64,000 nt of DNA from Symsagittifera roscoffensis (Eukaryota; Xenacoelomorpha; Acoela; Convolutidae). Positions within the stretch are counted from its first letter, which is position 1, and every line of letters begins with the position of its first letter. Shown one piece after another: positions 48,640 to 58,973 of this stretch. A program made the position numbers and the translations under genes. Below the pieces are notes generated by a model. It worked only from the letters and a program-made list of their open reading frames with translations, did no database searches and had not been told where the DNA came from. The DNA is taken from NCBI RefSeq assembly GCF_963678635.1, contig NC_087062.1, positions 27,984,833 to 28,048,832 on the forward strand, in the 5' to 3' direction.

Positions 48640-48822
48640 ATCGAAACAGCAAATTTTCAGCAGGTGGCGGAGTTTGGGGCGTTGAAAAGGTTTTTAGAAA
48701 ACCTGGCAACGTTGGAGAACCACTGGCAGACTTCACCAGAAGAGGCGACTAGACAAAAGGCAAAGTGGTTCGTAGGAAGGGGTTCTGAAAAACGAGAGAA
48801 GGCACGACTGGGAACAAACTAG
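48640..48822 (+). CDS. Unknown short ORF upstream of the retroelement (copy at 43,678-43,859)
   Basis: Open frame with EFGALKRFLENLATLENHW and a basic C-terminus, identical or nearly so in both tandem units. Its GC-richer composition resembles the retroelement coding regions rather than the surrounding AT-rich DNA. No recognised domain. Confidence 0.3.
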   Translation: METANFQQVAEFGALKRFLENLATLENHWQTSPEEATRQKAKWFVGRGSEKREKARLGTN

Positions 48823-49877
48823 CAGAAGGGTGGTCAGAGCAGTACAGCAGCAGGAGGGGATCATCAGTGTGCACTGTTCAGTCAAACGGGTATCGTTAAA
48901 ATCCACTTTATACCAAGGAGATATTTATAAAAGGGAATAAGCGGCACGCAAAATTTTGAGAAAACGTTTTTACTTGAGCAGAGCTTGGAAACAGGCTCTA
49001 CGGACTTTCTCTCGAGAGATTAAGCACTCATCGCGCTTAAGCTATTTTTCGGCTTTAGTGAGGGCTAGAAAGGGGGGAGGTTAGAAGGGGGCTGTTTAAG
49101 ATGGAGTTTGGTAGTTGGAAATTATAAAAAGGGGTGCTTCATTACAGTAACTATACAATCGATATCGTCGATTTAGTTACAAAAGATCAACTAAAGTCTG
49201 GAGCAGTCAAGTTAAAGACTCAGAACAGGAGTTGGACCGCGAAGGTACCCGATACTAAACTCGAAATAATGTAGGTAACCTGGCCGGATGGGTTGGGGCG
49301 ATCGGAAATAGACAATTCTTAGAACCCAGTAGGCAAATGGCCCATAACATTTTTAAAAGGGGGGAGGAAAAACGCTTGACAACTAGGTACCAGACAATTT
49401 TTTCAAAAGACGTTTCTTGTTGACTTCGCGTTTTAGGTACATACATCTTTTTTCTATTGATTTTTACTTTCTAATTTTTTTTGTTTTTGAAAAATATTTG
49501 AAAGTTTCACGGAGAATTGGTGCACTTGCAACCACAAAAAGGTCAAAGACCATGTTGCATTTCAGCTTGCATTGGATTTAAAAGGAAATCAAATTTTTGG
49601 AGAACTTTAAACGAATTCCGAATGTGGTACTGGGATAACGGATTGAATATTCCAACACTTGAGTCACGGTAGTAGAGAATTTTGCACGAGTTCTGGAGGT
49701 AGTCTTGGGATAGTGATTTAAGGGTCCCAACGCTTGAGTCCTGGGATAAGGATTTAAAAGTCCCAACATTTTAGTCCTGGGATAGTGATTTAAGGGTTCC
49801 AACACGTGAGTCCTGGGATATTGATTTAAGGGTCCCAACACTTGGATCCTGGGATAGTGGTTTAAGGGTCCCAATAT

Positions 49878-50517
49878 TTGGGTCCCAATATTTGCGGCGA
49901 TGGTCGGAATGAAACCGGGGGAGGAGGATATGACGACAGCGAGGAGGAAGGCAAAAACTTCGGTACAGTTTCGACGATAACCACAGAAGCTGACCAGGGG
50001 AAGGAGCAACTCATAGAGGGAGCCGCGGGTCACCAAAATTGGCAAGCAGCAGAATCAAAAATACCACTAGTTGAGTTGGGGGACTTGATGTCAAAGTGGG
50101 AACAGCTAGACAAAAAGCTGGGTGCAGCGAGGAGGACCGCCAGGAACTGAAGAAGGAACTTCGACACAACAAAAATGAGAATCTGGACAATTACTATGAC
50201 TTAGCGAGAGCCACAGAAGGAAAGCTACAACAGATGGCGAACAAATTGAAGACAACAGACAAGGAGCGAGAGAAGCATATTCAGAAAGATATGGAGGAGA
50301 TGAAAAGGCGGTATGAGAACGTAAACGAGAAGTTATGGAGTCTAGAGACGAGAATGGACACAAAAAGCAGAGACCAGAACCTCAACGTAAGAAACAGGAA
50401 TCGACAAAATTACCACTGATCAACAACAGCATAGGATCGGGGATAACCAAAACGGCCATAAAAGGTGGAGTGCCGAACTCAACGAGGATACCAAGGGATT
50501 CGTCGGGCGCACACACT
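49878..50517 (+). pseudogene. Retroelement gag N-terminal leader with coiled coil
   Basis: Three overlapping frames (49,878-50,150, 50,096-50,419, 50,335-50,556) read as one broken protein. First comes an acidic Gly-rich start (ETGGGGYDDSEEEGKN), then a segment LVELGDLMSKWEQLDKKLG, then a highly charged heptad-like stretch around KLQQMANKLKTTDKEREKHI that should form a coiled coil. Gag proteins often multimerise through such segments. At least two frameshifts separate it from the capsid-like ORF. An identical leader occurs in tandem unit 1 (44,916-45,552). Confidence 0.65.
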
Positions 50518-50559
50518 AGTGTAACAGCTGATGCCATGACATGGGCAAATGCTTGAGAA

Positions 50560-51081
50560 ATGATGAACAGGACGCTTGAAGCATTCGCCACAAGGAACAC
50601 AGAGTCGAGCGATAAAGGAGGAGGTAAATCGAGAAAAACCTTCAAGAAGCCAAAGGAATTCAAAGATAACTCGGATGGTTGCATAGACACTTGGGTTGAG
50701 GTAATGAGAATACATCTTGAGCAAGACATCCTGAATGATGAAAGGCAGGTGTGCACAGCAATACTAAGCAATCTGGAGGGCACGGCGCTGAAGTGCGTGA
50801 TAGCCAAGAAGGAAGAAGTATATGACACGGCGGACAAGATTTTTGAAATTTTGTTGAACCGATTCGGATCGGGGATGAAGGGACACCAAGTCATGATGAG
50901 TTTCGAGAAAAAAAAACAGAGAGATGATGGATCGATTGATCGATTCCTAGATGATCTAGAGAGCTTAAGAAGAAGAAGCTATCCAGAGGAATCAACTAAA
51001 AGTAGAAACTTCAGCATTGCTTCGAAATTCATTGATGGGGTGAAAAGCGACGAAATGAGAACGATGTTGGCAACATACTAG
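50560..51081 (+). CDS. Retroelement gag, capsid-like region
   Basis: 173-codon open frame. The central part (CIDTWVEVMRIHLEQD, then CTAILSNLEGTALKCV and IFEILLNRFGS) has the pattern of the Ty3/gypsy Gag capsid: W in the first helix, L-x-G-x-A in the middle, an F-x-x-L segment before the C-terminal helices. It ends at a TAG directly before a frame that carries the zinc knuckles. Role in intact elements: virion-like particle shell in the cytoplasm. This copy is separated from the rest of gag by frame changes. Confidence 0.75.
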   Translation: MMNRTLEAFATRNTESSDKGGGKSRKTFKKPKEFKDNSDGCIDTWVEVMRIHLEQDILNDERQVCTAILSNLEGTALKCVIAKKEEVYDTADKIFEILLNRFGSGMKGHQVMMSFEKKKQRDDGSIDRFLDDLESLRRRSYPEESTKSRNFSIASKFIDGVKSDEMRTMLATY

Positions 51082-51249
51082 AAGCTTTCGAAGGATAATG
51101 CGCCAACCCCAGAAGAGATGAGACAGAACTCTAGAGAGTTTATGTTAGTGAAACCGAAGATATACTCATTTTCTTACAGTAGGAACCTGCAAGGAGGAAG
51201 CCAACAACAGAGGTAGTCTTGGTTAAAGCCAAGAGACTATACGGACAAA

Positions 51250-51666
51250 CGATGGTCATGCTCGAATTGTGGCTCAGCAGATCACTACGTAGAGGATTGC
51301 ACCACTTATAAACAAGGGATGAAATGATTGGGATATACACCTGGGGAACAGGACAAGAATCAGATGGAAGAACACGAGTTTTATAGTGGCTTGATTATTA
51401 AGATAGGCGCGAGGTGCTTTTTCTGCAATCAAGAAGGCCACTTTAAAATAAACTGTCCGCTGTTTTGGGAACCAGTTAAGCATCAGAATCACCCAAAACA
51501 CAAGTTAGCGCTTGCTGTGGTGCAGAATACCAGGAATAGACAAGCTGAGAACGACTTGCAGAAAAAGGTGTTAAGTGGCGAGTTAACGACAAAATCAAGA
51601 GAGGCCGTGACCGAAGAGAGAGATGCCGGAGAGGTTAAGACGAAAAGTTCACTAGAAATAAACTAA
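51250..51666 (+). pseudogene. Retroelement nucleocapsid region, two CCHC zinc knuckles
   Basis: Knuckle 1 (CSNCGSADHYVEDC) is at about 51,269-51,310 and knuckle 2 (CFFCNQEGHFKINC) at about 51,417-51,458. Both fit C-x2-C-x4-H-x4-C. They lie in different frames, with a stop (TGA) between them near 51,325. Such knuckles bind the genomic RNA during packaging. The charged linker afterwards is missing from many elements and is also present in the 38-kb copy. Confidence 0.85.
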
Positions 51667-51710
51667 GAGAAAGCACCACAGCAGAGGCTACCAACAAACT
51701 AAAACAAGAC

Positions 51711-52700
51711 TTGGTGACAGAAGAGATCGAACAAAGGCTGAAGCAGGAAATAGAGAGGCAACAGAGGAACGAGACACTCTCAATGGCAACACGGGAAACC
51801 GAGACGAGTGATAATCTGACGGTCAAGAGCAACTACAAAACATTGAAAATGTTGACTGGAAAACCTATCGGAATAACAAAGATTGGGGCGAGAATCATGT
51901 CAATTATCACGGTTGGCGGACATGAAGTAACGAGGAATCTGAGTGAACCAAGCGACCAAACATTGATGCATATAGATTTATATGCGGACTATAGGCGCAG
52001 AATCAGCCCACAAGCTCCTTCGAAAGCACTTAGAGCATTACTCACGAGAGGTGGTGGAAAGTCAATTAGGATAGACAGCAGATACATAGAAGCCTATGGT
52101 CCACATGAGGTCATGTTGAATATAGATGGAATTAGCATCTACACGAAGATGATGATAACGTGTGACGAGGATCTCGCCGGTCAAACCGATCTAGGTCGAG
52201 AGGAACTCAAGGTGAGGTCGATTGGGCATTGTGCCATTCTAGAAGAAAATGCCATGCGCCTGGGAACAGAGGCAGATGTGTTCCCACGCGGTCTGGTCAT
52301 TAGCTGAAAAAGACCCAATTACCAATAAAAACATGATGAAGAATGGGATTCGACCAAGAAGACTTGATCACTCAAGGATACAGCTGTCAGCAGCGAACAA
52401 AGGAGCATTGAGAGTTCTTAGAAGGACACCGATAAAAATCTGAATCTGGCGGATTTTAACCTGTGGATGAGTTTTCTGGTGGTGGAAAATCTAGATGAGT
52501 CAGATCAGTTTATTTTAGGCAGAGATTTCATCAGAAATTTCAATGTAACGATTGATCTTAACAATGCGATGTTCAGAATTCGAAATTCGGAAAGGAAATA
52601 CGTAAATAAACCGGTAAATTTGATAATGGCGAAAGAGAATGAAGCTCCTGTGTTCTTGAGTAGAAGAGTTAGGAGAAAGAAAACGAGTCCGCAAAAGTAA
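51711..52700 (+). pseudogene. Retroelement protease region, active-site segment apparently lost
   Basis: First frame 51,711-52,307 (198 codons): a linker with GARIMSIITVGGHEV and a GREELKVRSIGHCAI segment. Second frame 52,467-52,700: FILGRDFIRNFNVTIDLNN, the usual C-terminal flap-to-helix end of Ty3/gypsy aspartic proteases. The catalytic D-T/S-G triad should lie between them. I cannot find it in any frame of 52,290-52,460, and the sequence jumps from the first part to the last, so a deletion is likely. An active protease would cut Gag-Pol; this one cannot. Confidence 0.65.
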
Positions 52701-52834
52701 GCTTGAGAATAAAGAACTATTAAGAACTAAGCGATAAGAAACAGGAACGTATATTACCGAATCCTAATAGCCAAAGAGCTGCTATTTTAGGAAGATAATT
52801 CTCGATCACCAAAAGTGGCCTCTGCGTCAGTGTA

Positions 52835-53299
52835 TTGCTGAATAATCTTGATATACCGATAGCAATCGAGAGAGGCAGGAAGCTTGGATACCCACTGCCG
52901 GTGAAAATTAGATATGAAGTGACACAAAATGTGAAAATATACGAAGTTCTTGATTGTGCGAATCACAAAAACAAGATTTGTATCTCGAGAAGATTGAAGA
53001 AAATAAAAACTTCATCAGGTCTTATATATTCACTGAAGTCAGAAAGCAACGACGGACTTTCGAGCTGTTCTATTTTCCCAGAAAGACTCACACAGGAAGA
53101 ATTGGAAATGGAAAAACCAGTATTACCAGAAATTGAACACTTAAGGGGCAAAATAACGGACGAACAGCTCGAAGCCATCAAGAACGAGCTAGATAGCAAT
53201 CAGGATGTTTTTTCTAGACATGAGGCGGACATCGGGTGCTGTAATTTCGTTGAACAAAAATTAGAACTAGAGGAGTCGGGGAGGAAGCGAGGCGCATGA
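52835..53299 (+). CDS. Retroelement pol segment before RT
   Basis: 154-codon frame. The last third (TDEQLEAIKNELDSNQDVFS, then HEADIGCCNFVEQKLEL) is the typical connector of Ty3/gypsy Pol, where substrate-facing sequence leads into the RT fingers. It overlaps by 4 bp a different frame starting at 53,296, so a frameshift separates it from RT. Confidence 0.7.
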   Translation: MLNNLDIPIAIERGRKLGYPLPVKIRYEVTQNVKIYEVLDCANHKNKICISRRLKKIKTSSGLIYSLKSESNDGLSSCSIFPERLTQEELEMEKPVLPEIEHLRGKITDEQLEAIKNELDSNQDVFSRHEADIGCCNFVEQKLELEESGRKRGA

Positions 53300-54124
53300 C
53301 CCCAAACAAATCAGATGCATGTAGAAAAGAGAAAGAAGCCTTACTAGAGTATGATATGATAGAACCATCCAAATCACCGTGGGCGTGTGGAGTAGTGATA
53401 GCCAAAAAGAAAGGGGATCAACTGAGATTCTGTTGCGACTTTCGAAATCTGAATTCCGTCACAATGAAGGCTGCCTAACCCATACCTAGATTAGATGAAA
53501 GTCTTTCAAAATTGAGGGATGCAAAATTTTCAACTTCTTGATCTGGGGTCAGCTTTTTGGCAAGTGCCGCTTAGGAAAAAAGATAGGGACAAAACTGGAT
53601 TTGGTTGCGAGCTGGGGCTGTTCCATTGAAAGAGGATGCCCTTTGGCCACTGCAACGCGACAGCCACATTTCAGCGACTGATGGCACATGTACTGACAAG
53701 TGTGACAAAGAAATATGGCAACTTGGCGCTGTGTAACGTGGATGACGTGGTGATCGCAACACTTACTCTAGAGGACCACATCGAACGACTGGACAAAGTG
53801 TTTGCATGCATGAAAAGGAAAGGACTGAAGTGTAAACCCTCGAAATGTGTGGTTTGAGAGGACTTGATAAAATACCTGGGGAGGATTGTAGATAAACATG
53901 GCATCCGACCAGACCCAGATGCGATAGAAGCAGTTCTGACCTCGCAGTCACCGAAAACTGAACATCAATTGATGAGCTTTCTGGTTTTCGCCAACTACTA
54001 TAAACAATTCATCAAGGGCTATGCATATAAAGCATATCCGATGCAACATCTCATGAGGCATAAAGGCAAGAAATTCACGTGGAATAACGCGGCGGAAGAA
54101 TCATTTCAAAGAACAAAAAAATAA
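53296..54124 (+). pseudogene. Retroelement reverse transcriptase, broken
   Basis: Recognisable order: the fingers motif SPWACGVVIAKKKGDQLRFC, CDFRNLNSVT, then LLDLGSAFWQVPL (first catalytic Asp), RMPFGHCNATATFQRLM, the palm box NVDDVV and the thumb-side KYLGRIVDKHGIRPDP. The palm box is normally Y/F-x-D-D, so its first residue has changed to Asn. Stops at about 53,476, 53,855 and 54,122 and a frame change near 53,525 break the domain. In intact elements it copies RNA into DNA. This copy is inactive. Confidence 0.92.
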
Positions 54125-54128
54125 TTGT

Positions 54129-54494
54129 GTGAAGCTCCTGGACACAGACGCGTCGGTGGTCGCGATCTCTGGCATACTCCATCAAGAACAGAAATGGAAC
54201 GAGAAGAGTGTCTTGAGACCGATAGCCTACGGAAGCAAAGTCTTGAGCGACACGAAAATGAAGTATGGGGCACCCAAAGCGGTGATGTTCGCGGTAGTCA
54301 CCTTTGTGGAAAAGTGCAAGGCGTATCTGTGCAGTGAGCCTTTGAAACTACGGGTAGACAACAGGGCACTTAGTTGGCTGAAGATATACTCAATGGACCA
54401 AAACTTCATCGGGAGATGGATAGCACGACTGGATAGTTACAATATGATAATTGAGCGTAGGACGAGAGATAAACACCAAAATGCCGACACTTGA
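54129..54494 (+). CDS. Retroelement RNase H
   Basis: 121-codon open frame beginning at the DTDASVVAISGILHQ strand (first catalytic Asp), then RPIAYGSKVLSDTKMKY (E helix), LRVDNRALSWL (third Asp) and an ending of RRTRDKHQNADT that normally continues as LSR or LSKK. This is the RNase H domain of Ty3/gypsy Pol, which removes the RNA strand during reverse transcription. Its upstream junction with RT is a stop at 54,122 and its end is a TGA where the frame normally continues. Confidence 0.88.
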   Translation: MKLLDTDASVVAISGILHQEQKWNEKSVLRPIAYGSKVLSDTKMKYGAPKAVMFAVVTFVEKCKAYLCSEPLKLRVDNRALSWLKIYSMDQNFIGRWIARLDSYNMIIERRTRDKHQNADT

Positions 54495-55780
54495 GCAAGA
54501 AAACGGAACTCTACGGGAGGCAAGAACAGAGGGAGGCCGATAGGCCTGAGATTAAAAAAATGGATTCTCAGTCATGGGCAATAAAACGTGCGATAGCCTA
54601 CCGCTCACGAGATGGCTCTTTATGTCAAGCAAACCGACAGAAGACCACTCTGAATTACCAACTGAGCATCGGGAAACGACAATACTGAAGAGAAAAGCCA
54701 GGATGCCGGTGGAAATCCTGCTCAAATCAGGGATAGTCAGAGAGACACTCATAGCGAAAGGTTACAAACTGGACGAAATTGAAACAGGGAAGGTAATGGT
54801 AGGACAGGATTTGATGAAATTGCTTGAGAAGCTGGCCGATGACAAACCCGTGGTCTAAACCTCAACCATAAGAAATGATGAGCCAGAAATCACAATAATG
54901 AGAAGGAAAGAGGTCTTAAGCATTGAAAATTCACTGAAAACCGGGGAACCAGACAAGAAAGAGGTGGTACGAACAATAGTCGAGAATATCCCGGAAGATA
55001 TACTCAAGCAAACAACGCTACGGAGGACGAACTCAAGCAAACAACGCTACGGAGGAAACATCGCTACGGAGGACCAAAAAAAAATGTCGTTTAAAGAAGA
55101 AGTTGAAGATCTCGGACTGGATCAAGAGTCCGGGGAGTGGTTGCTACAAGAGATTGAAGGTGACCATGAAAATTTGTCGGAGGAATCAAAAGATTGGGAT
55201 GGATATTCAATGGAAAGTGATGGTGAGCAAGACAGCCTCTGCACGATATTAGCTGAAGAAAAAAGACGGTATCAGCAAAGGGAATTGCAGACCGATCGCT
55301 TGTCCGGGACATACAACCTTCAGCATCATGACGTGAACGGAGGAGAAGAGCTAGAGATCATAGTGGTGCCCAGAAAATTTTTCAGGGAACTATCATGCAG
55401 TTCAAACATCAGGACGAATCTGGAGGCGGAAGGTGATAGGGAGGTCTTGAGAGGGATAGTATGCGTCAAGCTTAAGGACGATATCCACAATCCGGGAATA
55501 CTGAACGGACAAATGATGGAACTAAAGGAGCACGTCAAGGCGAGGTACAGGCTATCGGACCTGATAAGAGCACAAAAAAACGTCAAAATGACAAGCAACC
55601 TCTTCAAATGGATCCAAACGGGAGTAAAGGAAAAAAGAGATATGGAGGAGGACAGCTACAAGATCTTGAGCCAGCTCTACAAGGAACGTAAGGACTTACT
55701 CTACCACACAGTGGACGGTGTGGTGGCCTGCAGGAGAAGAGACGAGAAAATACTGCACAAACATAATCTCATTATATTAC
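54491..55780 (+). CDS. Retroelement RNase H to integrase linker
   Basis: Covers 54,491-54,858 in two frames and then most of the 352-codon open frame 54,898-55,956. It is charged and low in hydrophobic residues, with LEKLADDKPVV, an acidic stretch (about 55,130-55,220) and a helical segment near 55,580-55,700. A 30-bp tandem duplication (about 55,003-55,062) repeats the ACGCTACGGAGGA segment in frame. About 1.3 kb is unusually long for this linker. Confidence 0.6.
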
Positions 55781-56590
55781 TGCAGCTATATCAAACAAAA
55801 GTGCTGTTCAGATCACATGGTCAGATGGGTCATCAAGGAATAGACAAGGTGCAACAAAGAATACTACATCGATTTGGCGGGCCTGGAATGAGGAAAGTTT
55901 GCGAGAGATGGGTCAACGCTTTCTTGTGGTGCCTACAGGTAAAAGACCCAAGATGAAGTTCCTTCTCAAATCAGTGGAGAGCTCAGAGTTCAATGAGGTT
56001 GTGCAGATAGACCGCCAAAAGATCTGCACGACCGACTCGGGATATAACCAGATACTAGTAATCATAGATCACTTCACGAAACTGGCCGAAGCAGTACCGT
56101 GTCAGACGGCCTCGGCAGAAGAAACTTGCGACCACTTGATCACACATTGGTATTAAAGAATGGTTTTCCGATGACCTTCCAATCAGACAATGGGAAAGCA
56201 TTCATTGGCGATCTGACAAAAGAACTCATGAGAAGATCAAACATTGCCCACGCACACTCGACAACTTACCATCCACAGACGAATGGACATGTGGAAATGC
56301 AAAACAGAACGCTAATGAATATGTTCAGGGTATATTGCTCGAAGTGTATGACGGACAATGACAAAATAATTCAAGCGACACCATATGCTGTGGGACAATA
56401 TGTCTGGGTATTCCAGAATTTCATACCTCCAAAAGGAACAAAGAATTTATCGAAGAACTGGAGAGAACCGTTCATGGTAACAGAGGTGCACCAGCAGGGT
56501 AGATTCTACCGCTTGAGCACAGGTCGCGCCGCACACTATGAGAATCTGAAGCCTCATGTCCCATCACCGGAAAATTGGTGCGTGCCATGA
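55780..56590 (+). pseudogene. Retroelement integrase
   Basis: N-terminal zinc domain: HGQMGH (H-x4-H), then FLWC where a C-x2-C is expected, so one Cys is lost. Catalytic core: QIDRQKI (first Asp), SDNGKAF (second Asp) and NGHVEMQNRTL (Glu), with 35 residues between the second Asp and the Glu, the canonical D,D-35-E spacing. The end AAHYENLKPH is the usual Ty3/gypsy C-terminal signature. The core is split over two frames with a TAA near 56,154, and the stretch between the Glu and the C-terminal domain is short, which suggests an internal deletion. Integrase inserts the DNA copy in the nucleus. Confidence 0.92.
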
Positions 56591-56659
56591 GTATCTAGTG
56601 GTGGAATCGGCATGTGAGGTGAATGAGAAAGGCGCCAGGGAAAAAATGACGGCAACGAG

Positions 56660-57388
56660 AACATGAGTATGGACGACAATGAGAAGACAGAAGAGATAGG
56701 CTCGGACGAAGGCTCTTTCGCATATGAGGACTGGAAAAAACCAGAACAGACCGAAGTGCCAGAATAGACAGAATCAAATATGCCCATGACCACGAAAACA
56801 AGATCGGGCGGGCGCAAAAAGACACGCCTAAGGTATAACAGGTACGGCGATGACTTCTTGATTGACAAAACACAGCAAGACGAGATAGGAGCAGATATGG
56901 TGAGGATTGGCGACCTGGTGGCAGATGAAGAGTGGCAGATCATCAACGACAGTGAGCACTCGTTGCAAGAGGACCATACCGTGCCGAAAAAATAAGTGGA
57001 TCTGGAACAGAGTGAAATAGAAAGAAGGAAAACCACGAGTTTGAGGATTCTAGAGTGGATACATGGTCTGCAGGCCGACGAGAACGAAACACAAAGCATC
57101 TTACAAGTGGACATATCAGCGGAGAAACACGCGAGAGAAAGGAACTCGTTGTTTGATTGGACAGCGACAGACCGACCATTAGACATACCACCCGGCAACT
57201 TGAGTCCAGCACCATCGACGGGGACGTCGACAAACATTTTTGTTCGGGGAGTGGGGGTAGGTTTTACCCACACCAAAAATCCGGAGACTAGCGGACAGGA
57301 GCTGGATCAAGAAGTCGAGCTTACCATCGGAAGAAATTTCAAGACCAAGATCGAAATACCAAATGAGTGTTCGGAAAACATCCTGTGA
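56660..57388 (+). CDS. Post-integrase acidic ORF of the retroelement
   Basis: Reading from about 56,660 through 56,780-56,995 and 56,996-57,388, interrupted by stops at 56,765 and 56,993 and a frame change. It starts acidic (MDDNEKTEEIGSDEGSFAYE), then basic (RSGGRKKTRLRYNRYGDDF), then a helical part. The last residues lead into the macro domain in another frame. Position after integrase and unchanged composition suggest it belongs to the same transcript. No known domain recognised. Confidence 0.5.
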
Positions 57389-57835
57389 CTTCATCACAGA
57401 CAGTGACTTCATCTTGTCAGATAGGACCAGTGCAATCTGCATAACCGCGGATATGAGTTTTGATACCAAATTGGAGACCGATTTTAAGAGAGAATACCAA
57501 AATGTGGAGTTCCTGTTCAGGCAGAGACCAGGATTGGGAGGCCAGGCGGTACTTCCTCCTTCAGTATCACAGGTTCCTGGCAAATACCTAATGCATTTTG
57601 GTAAGAAGAGTCATTGAGAGAAACGTGGTAGATGCCGAGCACGTGATGCTGGCCTTGACACAATTGAGGGACTTTCTAGTGGAAAGAGGGATAAAGGAGG
57701 TTTCAATGCCAGTCTACGATACAAACAGGGGCAGATTGAACCCTAGGGAACTATACGCCATCCTGCACGTGGTCTTCGCAGAAACAGAATTAATGATACA
57801 TCTACACAAGAAGAACTACTTGGGTTTTTCCGGAG
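57385..57835 (+). pseudogene. Macro (ADP-ribose-binding type) domain encoded by the retroelement
   Basis: Two frames join at about 57,598. The first gives ICITADMSFDTKLETDFKRE then GLGGQAVLPPSVSQVPGKYL. The second gives LALTQLRDFLVERGIKEVSM, PVYDTNRGRLNPREL and HVVFAETELMIHLHKK. The order of strands and helices (acidic start, FK helix, G-x-A-V-L strand, YL strand, LRDFL helix, MP-loop, F-A-ET end) matches macro domains, most like the TARG1/OARD1 group. The Gly-rich first ligand loop is absent and the second (usually G-x-G) is altered, so binding or hydrolysis may be lost. A one-base frameshift breaks this copy. Macro domains bind or remove ADP-ribose. Confidence 0.6.
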
Positions 57836-57879
57836 TCTCGAGTGGTCACAAGGGTCCCGAATTGGGGGCTGGATCTTGA

Positions 57880-58300
57880 ATGGGCACAAGGGTCTTGAGC
57901 TGGGTAAAAGGCTGTCACGCGATAGGAAAATAGATTTTAAAATAACTGGCATGACAATCGAAATAAAAAATTTGTCCAAATTATATGGTTAAAACATAAA
58001 AGGACCTGCATGATTATAATACCTGATTGAATCATTTTAGCAGAGATTGTTCGAATAACGTTTAAAAGCCTCAAAGGGGTGAAATTTAGATTGGTCATGA
58101 GCAAACATTCTTGATCTAAAATTCAGCTTTGTTTTCAGATTGGTTTTGAATCGCTTACAATGATAATCGAACTGAAGTACACGAGTTACGGAAGGAGAGC
58201 ATCACCCAGTAATCCGCAATCCATACCGGTGAAAGGCATTTCTTAAGTCTTCATCTGGTAAAGGTTTTTCTTAAGTGCTACGAAGCATAAATTGTTGGCA
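57880..58300. other. AT-rich spacer inside the retroelement
   Basis: About 420 bp without coding signal between the macro ORF and the next long frame. Its base composition drops sharply compared with both sides. It could be the end of one transcription unit and the leader of the next, or a small insertion. An acceptor-like TTTTCAG lies near 58,138. Confidence 0.5.
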
Positions 58301-58308
58301 GACCGTTT

Positions 58309-58973
58309 TTGGCCAGCAGCACCAAATCTGTGCCAGCAGCATTGAAGAAACTCACGCTCGATGAACTGTATAGGCACTTGAGGGATCTTGATTGCAGAGA
58401 GACGGCGACGGAGGCAGTGCTGATGGTGGGCTACACCTCGGACGGGATCTCTAATCAAGAACAGACTAGGTGGCTGTCTTGGAAAATCGATAGAGGCCTT
58501 AGGAATACGACGGAATATCGCGCTGGGGAATTTTCCTTTACGACCAGGCCGACAAGAAGGACTGGACCCAGTAAAGCAGCAAAGCATTGTCCATGATACG
58601 GGCCCAACAAACAGAGGAGGAACATCCAGACCTCAGTAACTTGAAGAGGGAACTGGAAAGGGCTCCAAGAGAAAGGGACCAAGCCAATCTCGATAGGGAT
58701 CAAGCCGTGCTCGAAAAGGACAAACTGATTTTTGAGAGGGACTTGTTGAGGCCGGAGCAGGATCAAGCACAAAAATTTCAAGGGAGCTCAGCGAACTGTG
58801 ACCAGATAAAACCTGAACTTGAGCGATTGCAGGGAAAACAGCAAGCGATCGCGAGCGGCAAGGAGCGGAAGATGAAGACGTCGATTGAGCCCTTGAAGAC
58901 TAGATCGAGACCAGATTCCTTGATGGAAGTGAAGCTCCCAGGTCGAGTGGACGCTTCAACATGGACCGTATAG
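58309..58973 (+). CDS. Accessory ORF start: SAP-like motif and coiled coil
   Basis: First frame 58,309-58,596: LKKLTLDELYRHLRDLDCRE followed by a second helix fits the SAP motif pattern (two helices, L-x-x-x-E-L, often DNA binding) though the Gly-x-K of the turn is lost. Second frame 58,587-58,973: RELERAPRERDQANLDRDQ and similar charged heptads, a likely coiled coil. The two frames overlap by 10 bp, so a frameshift is likely. This is the N-terminal part of the long accessory frame that ends at the window edge. Confidence 0.5.

Larger units (their letters stand above)
45556..50517. repeat. 4.96-kb tandem duplication, unit 2
   Basis: Second unit of the tandem duplication, differing from unit 1 by scattered single bases and small indels. 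Unlike unit 1, at its right end it continues without a break into the rest of the retroelement gag and pol. Unit 2 is therefore probably the original and unit 1 the derived copy. Confidence 0.93.

Noticed and set aside
56554-57276. 240-codon minus-strand frame, also 49,578-50,045, 50,382-50,894 and 62,972-63,553
   Set aside because: They lie opposite the retroelement coding frames, have no recognised domain, and are expected shadows of GC-rich coding sequence.
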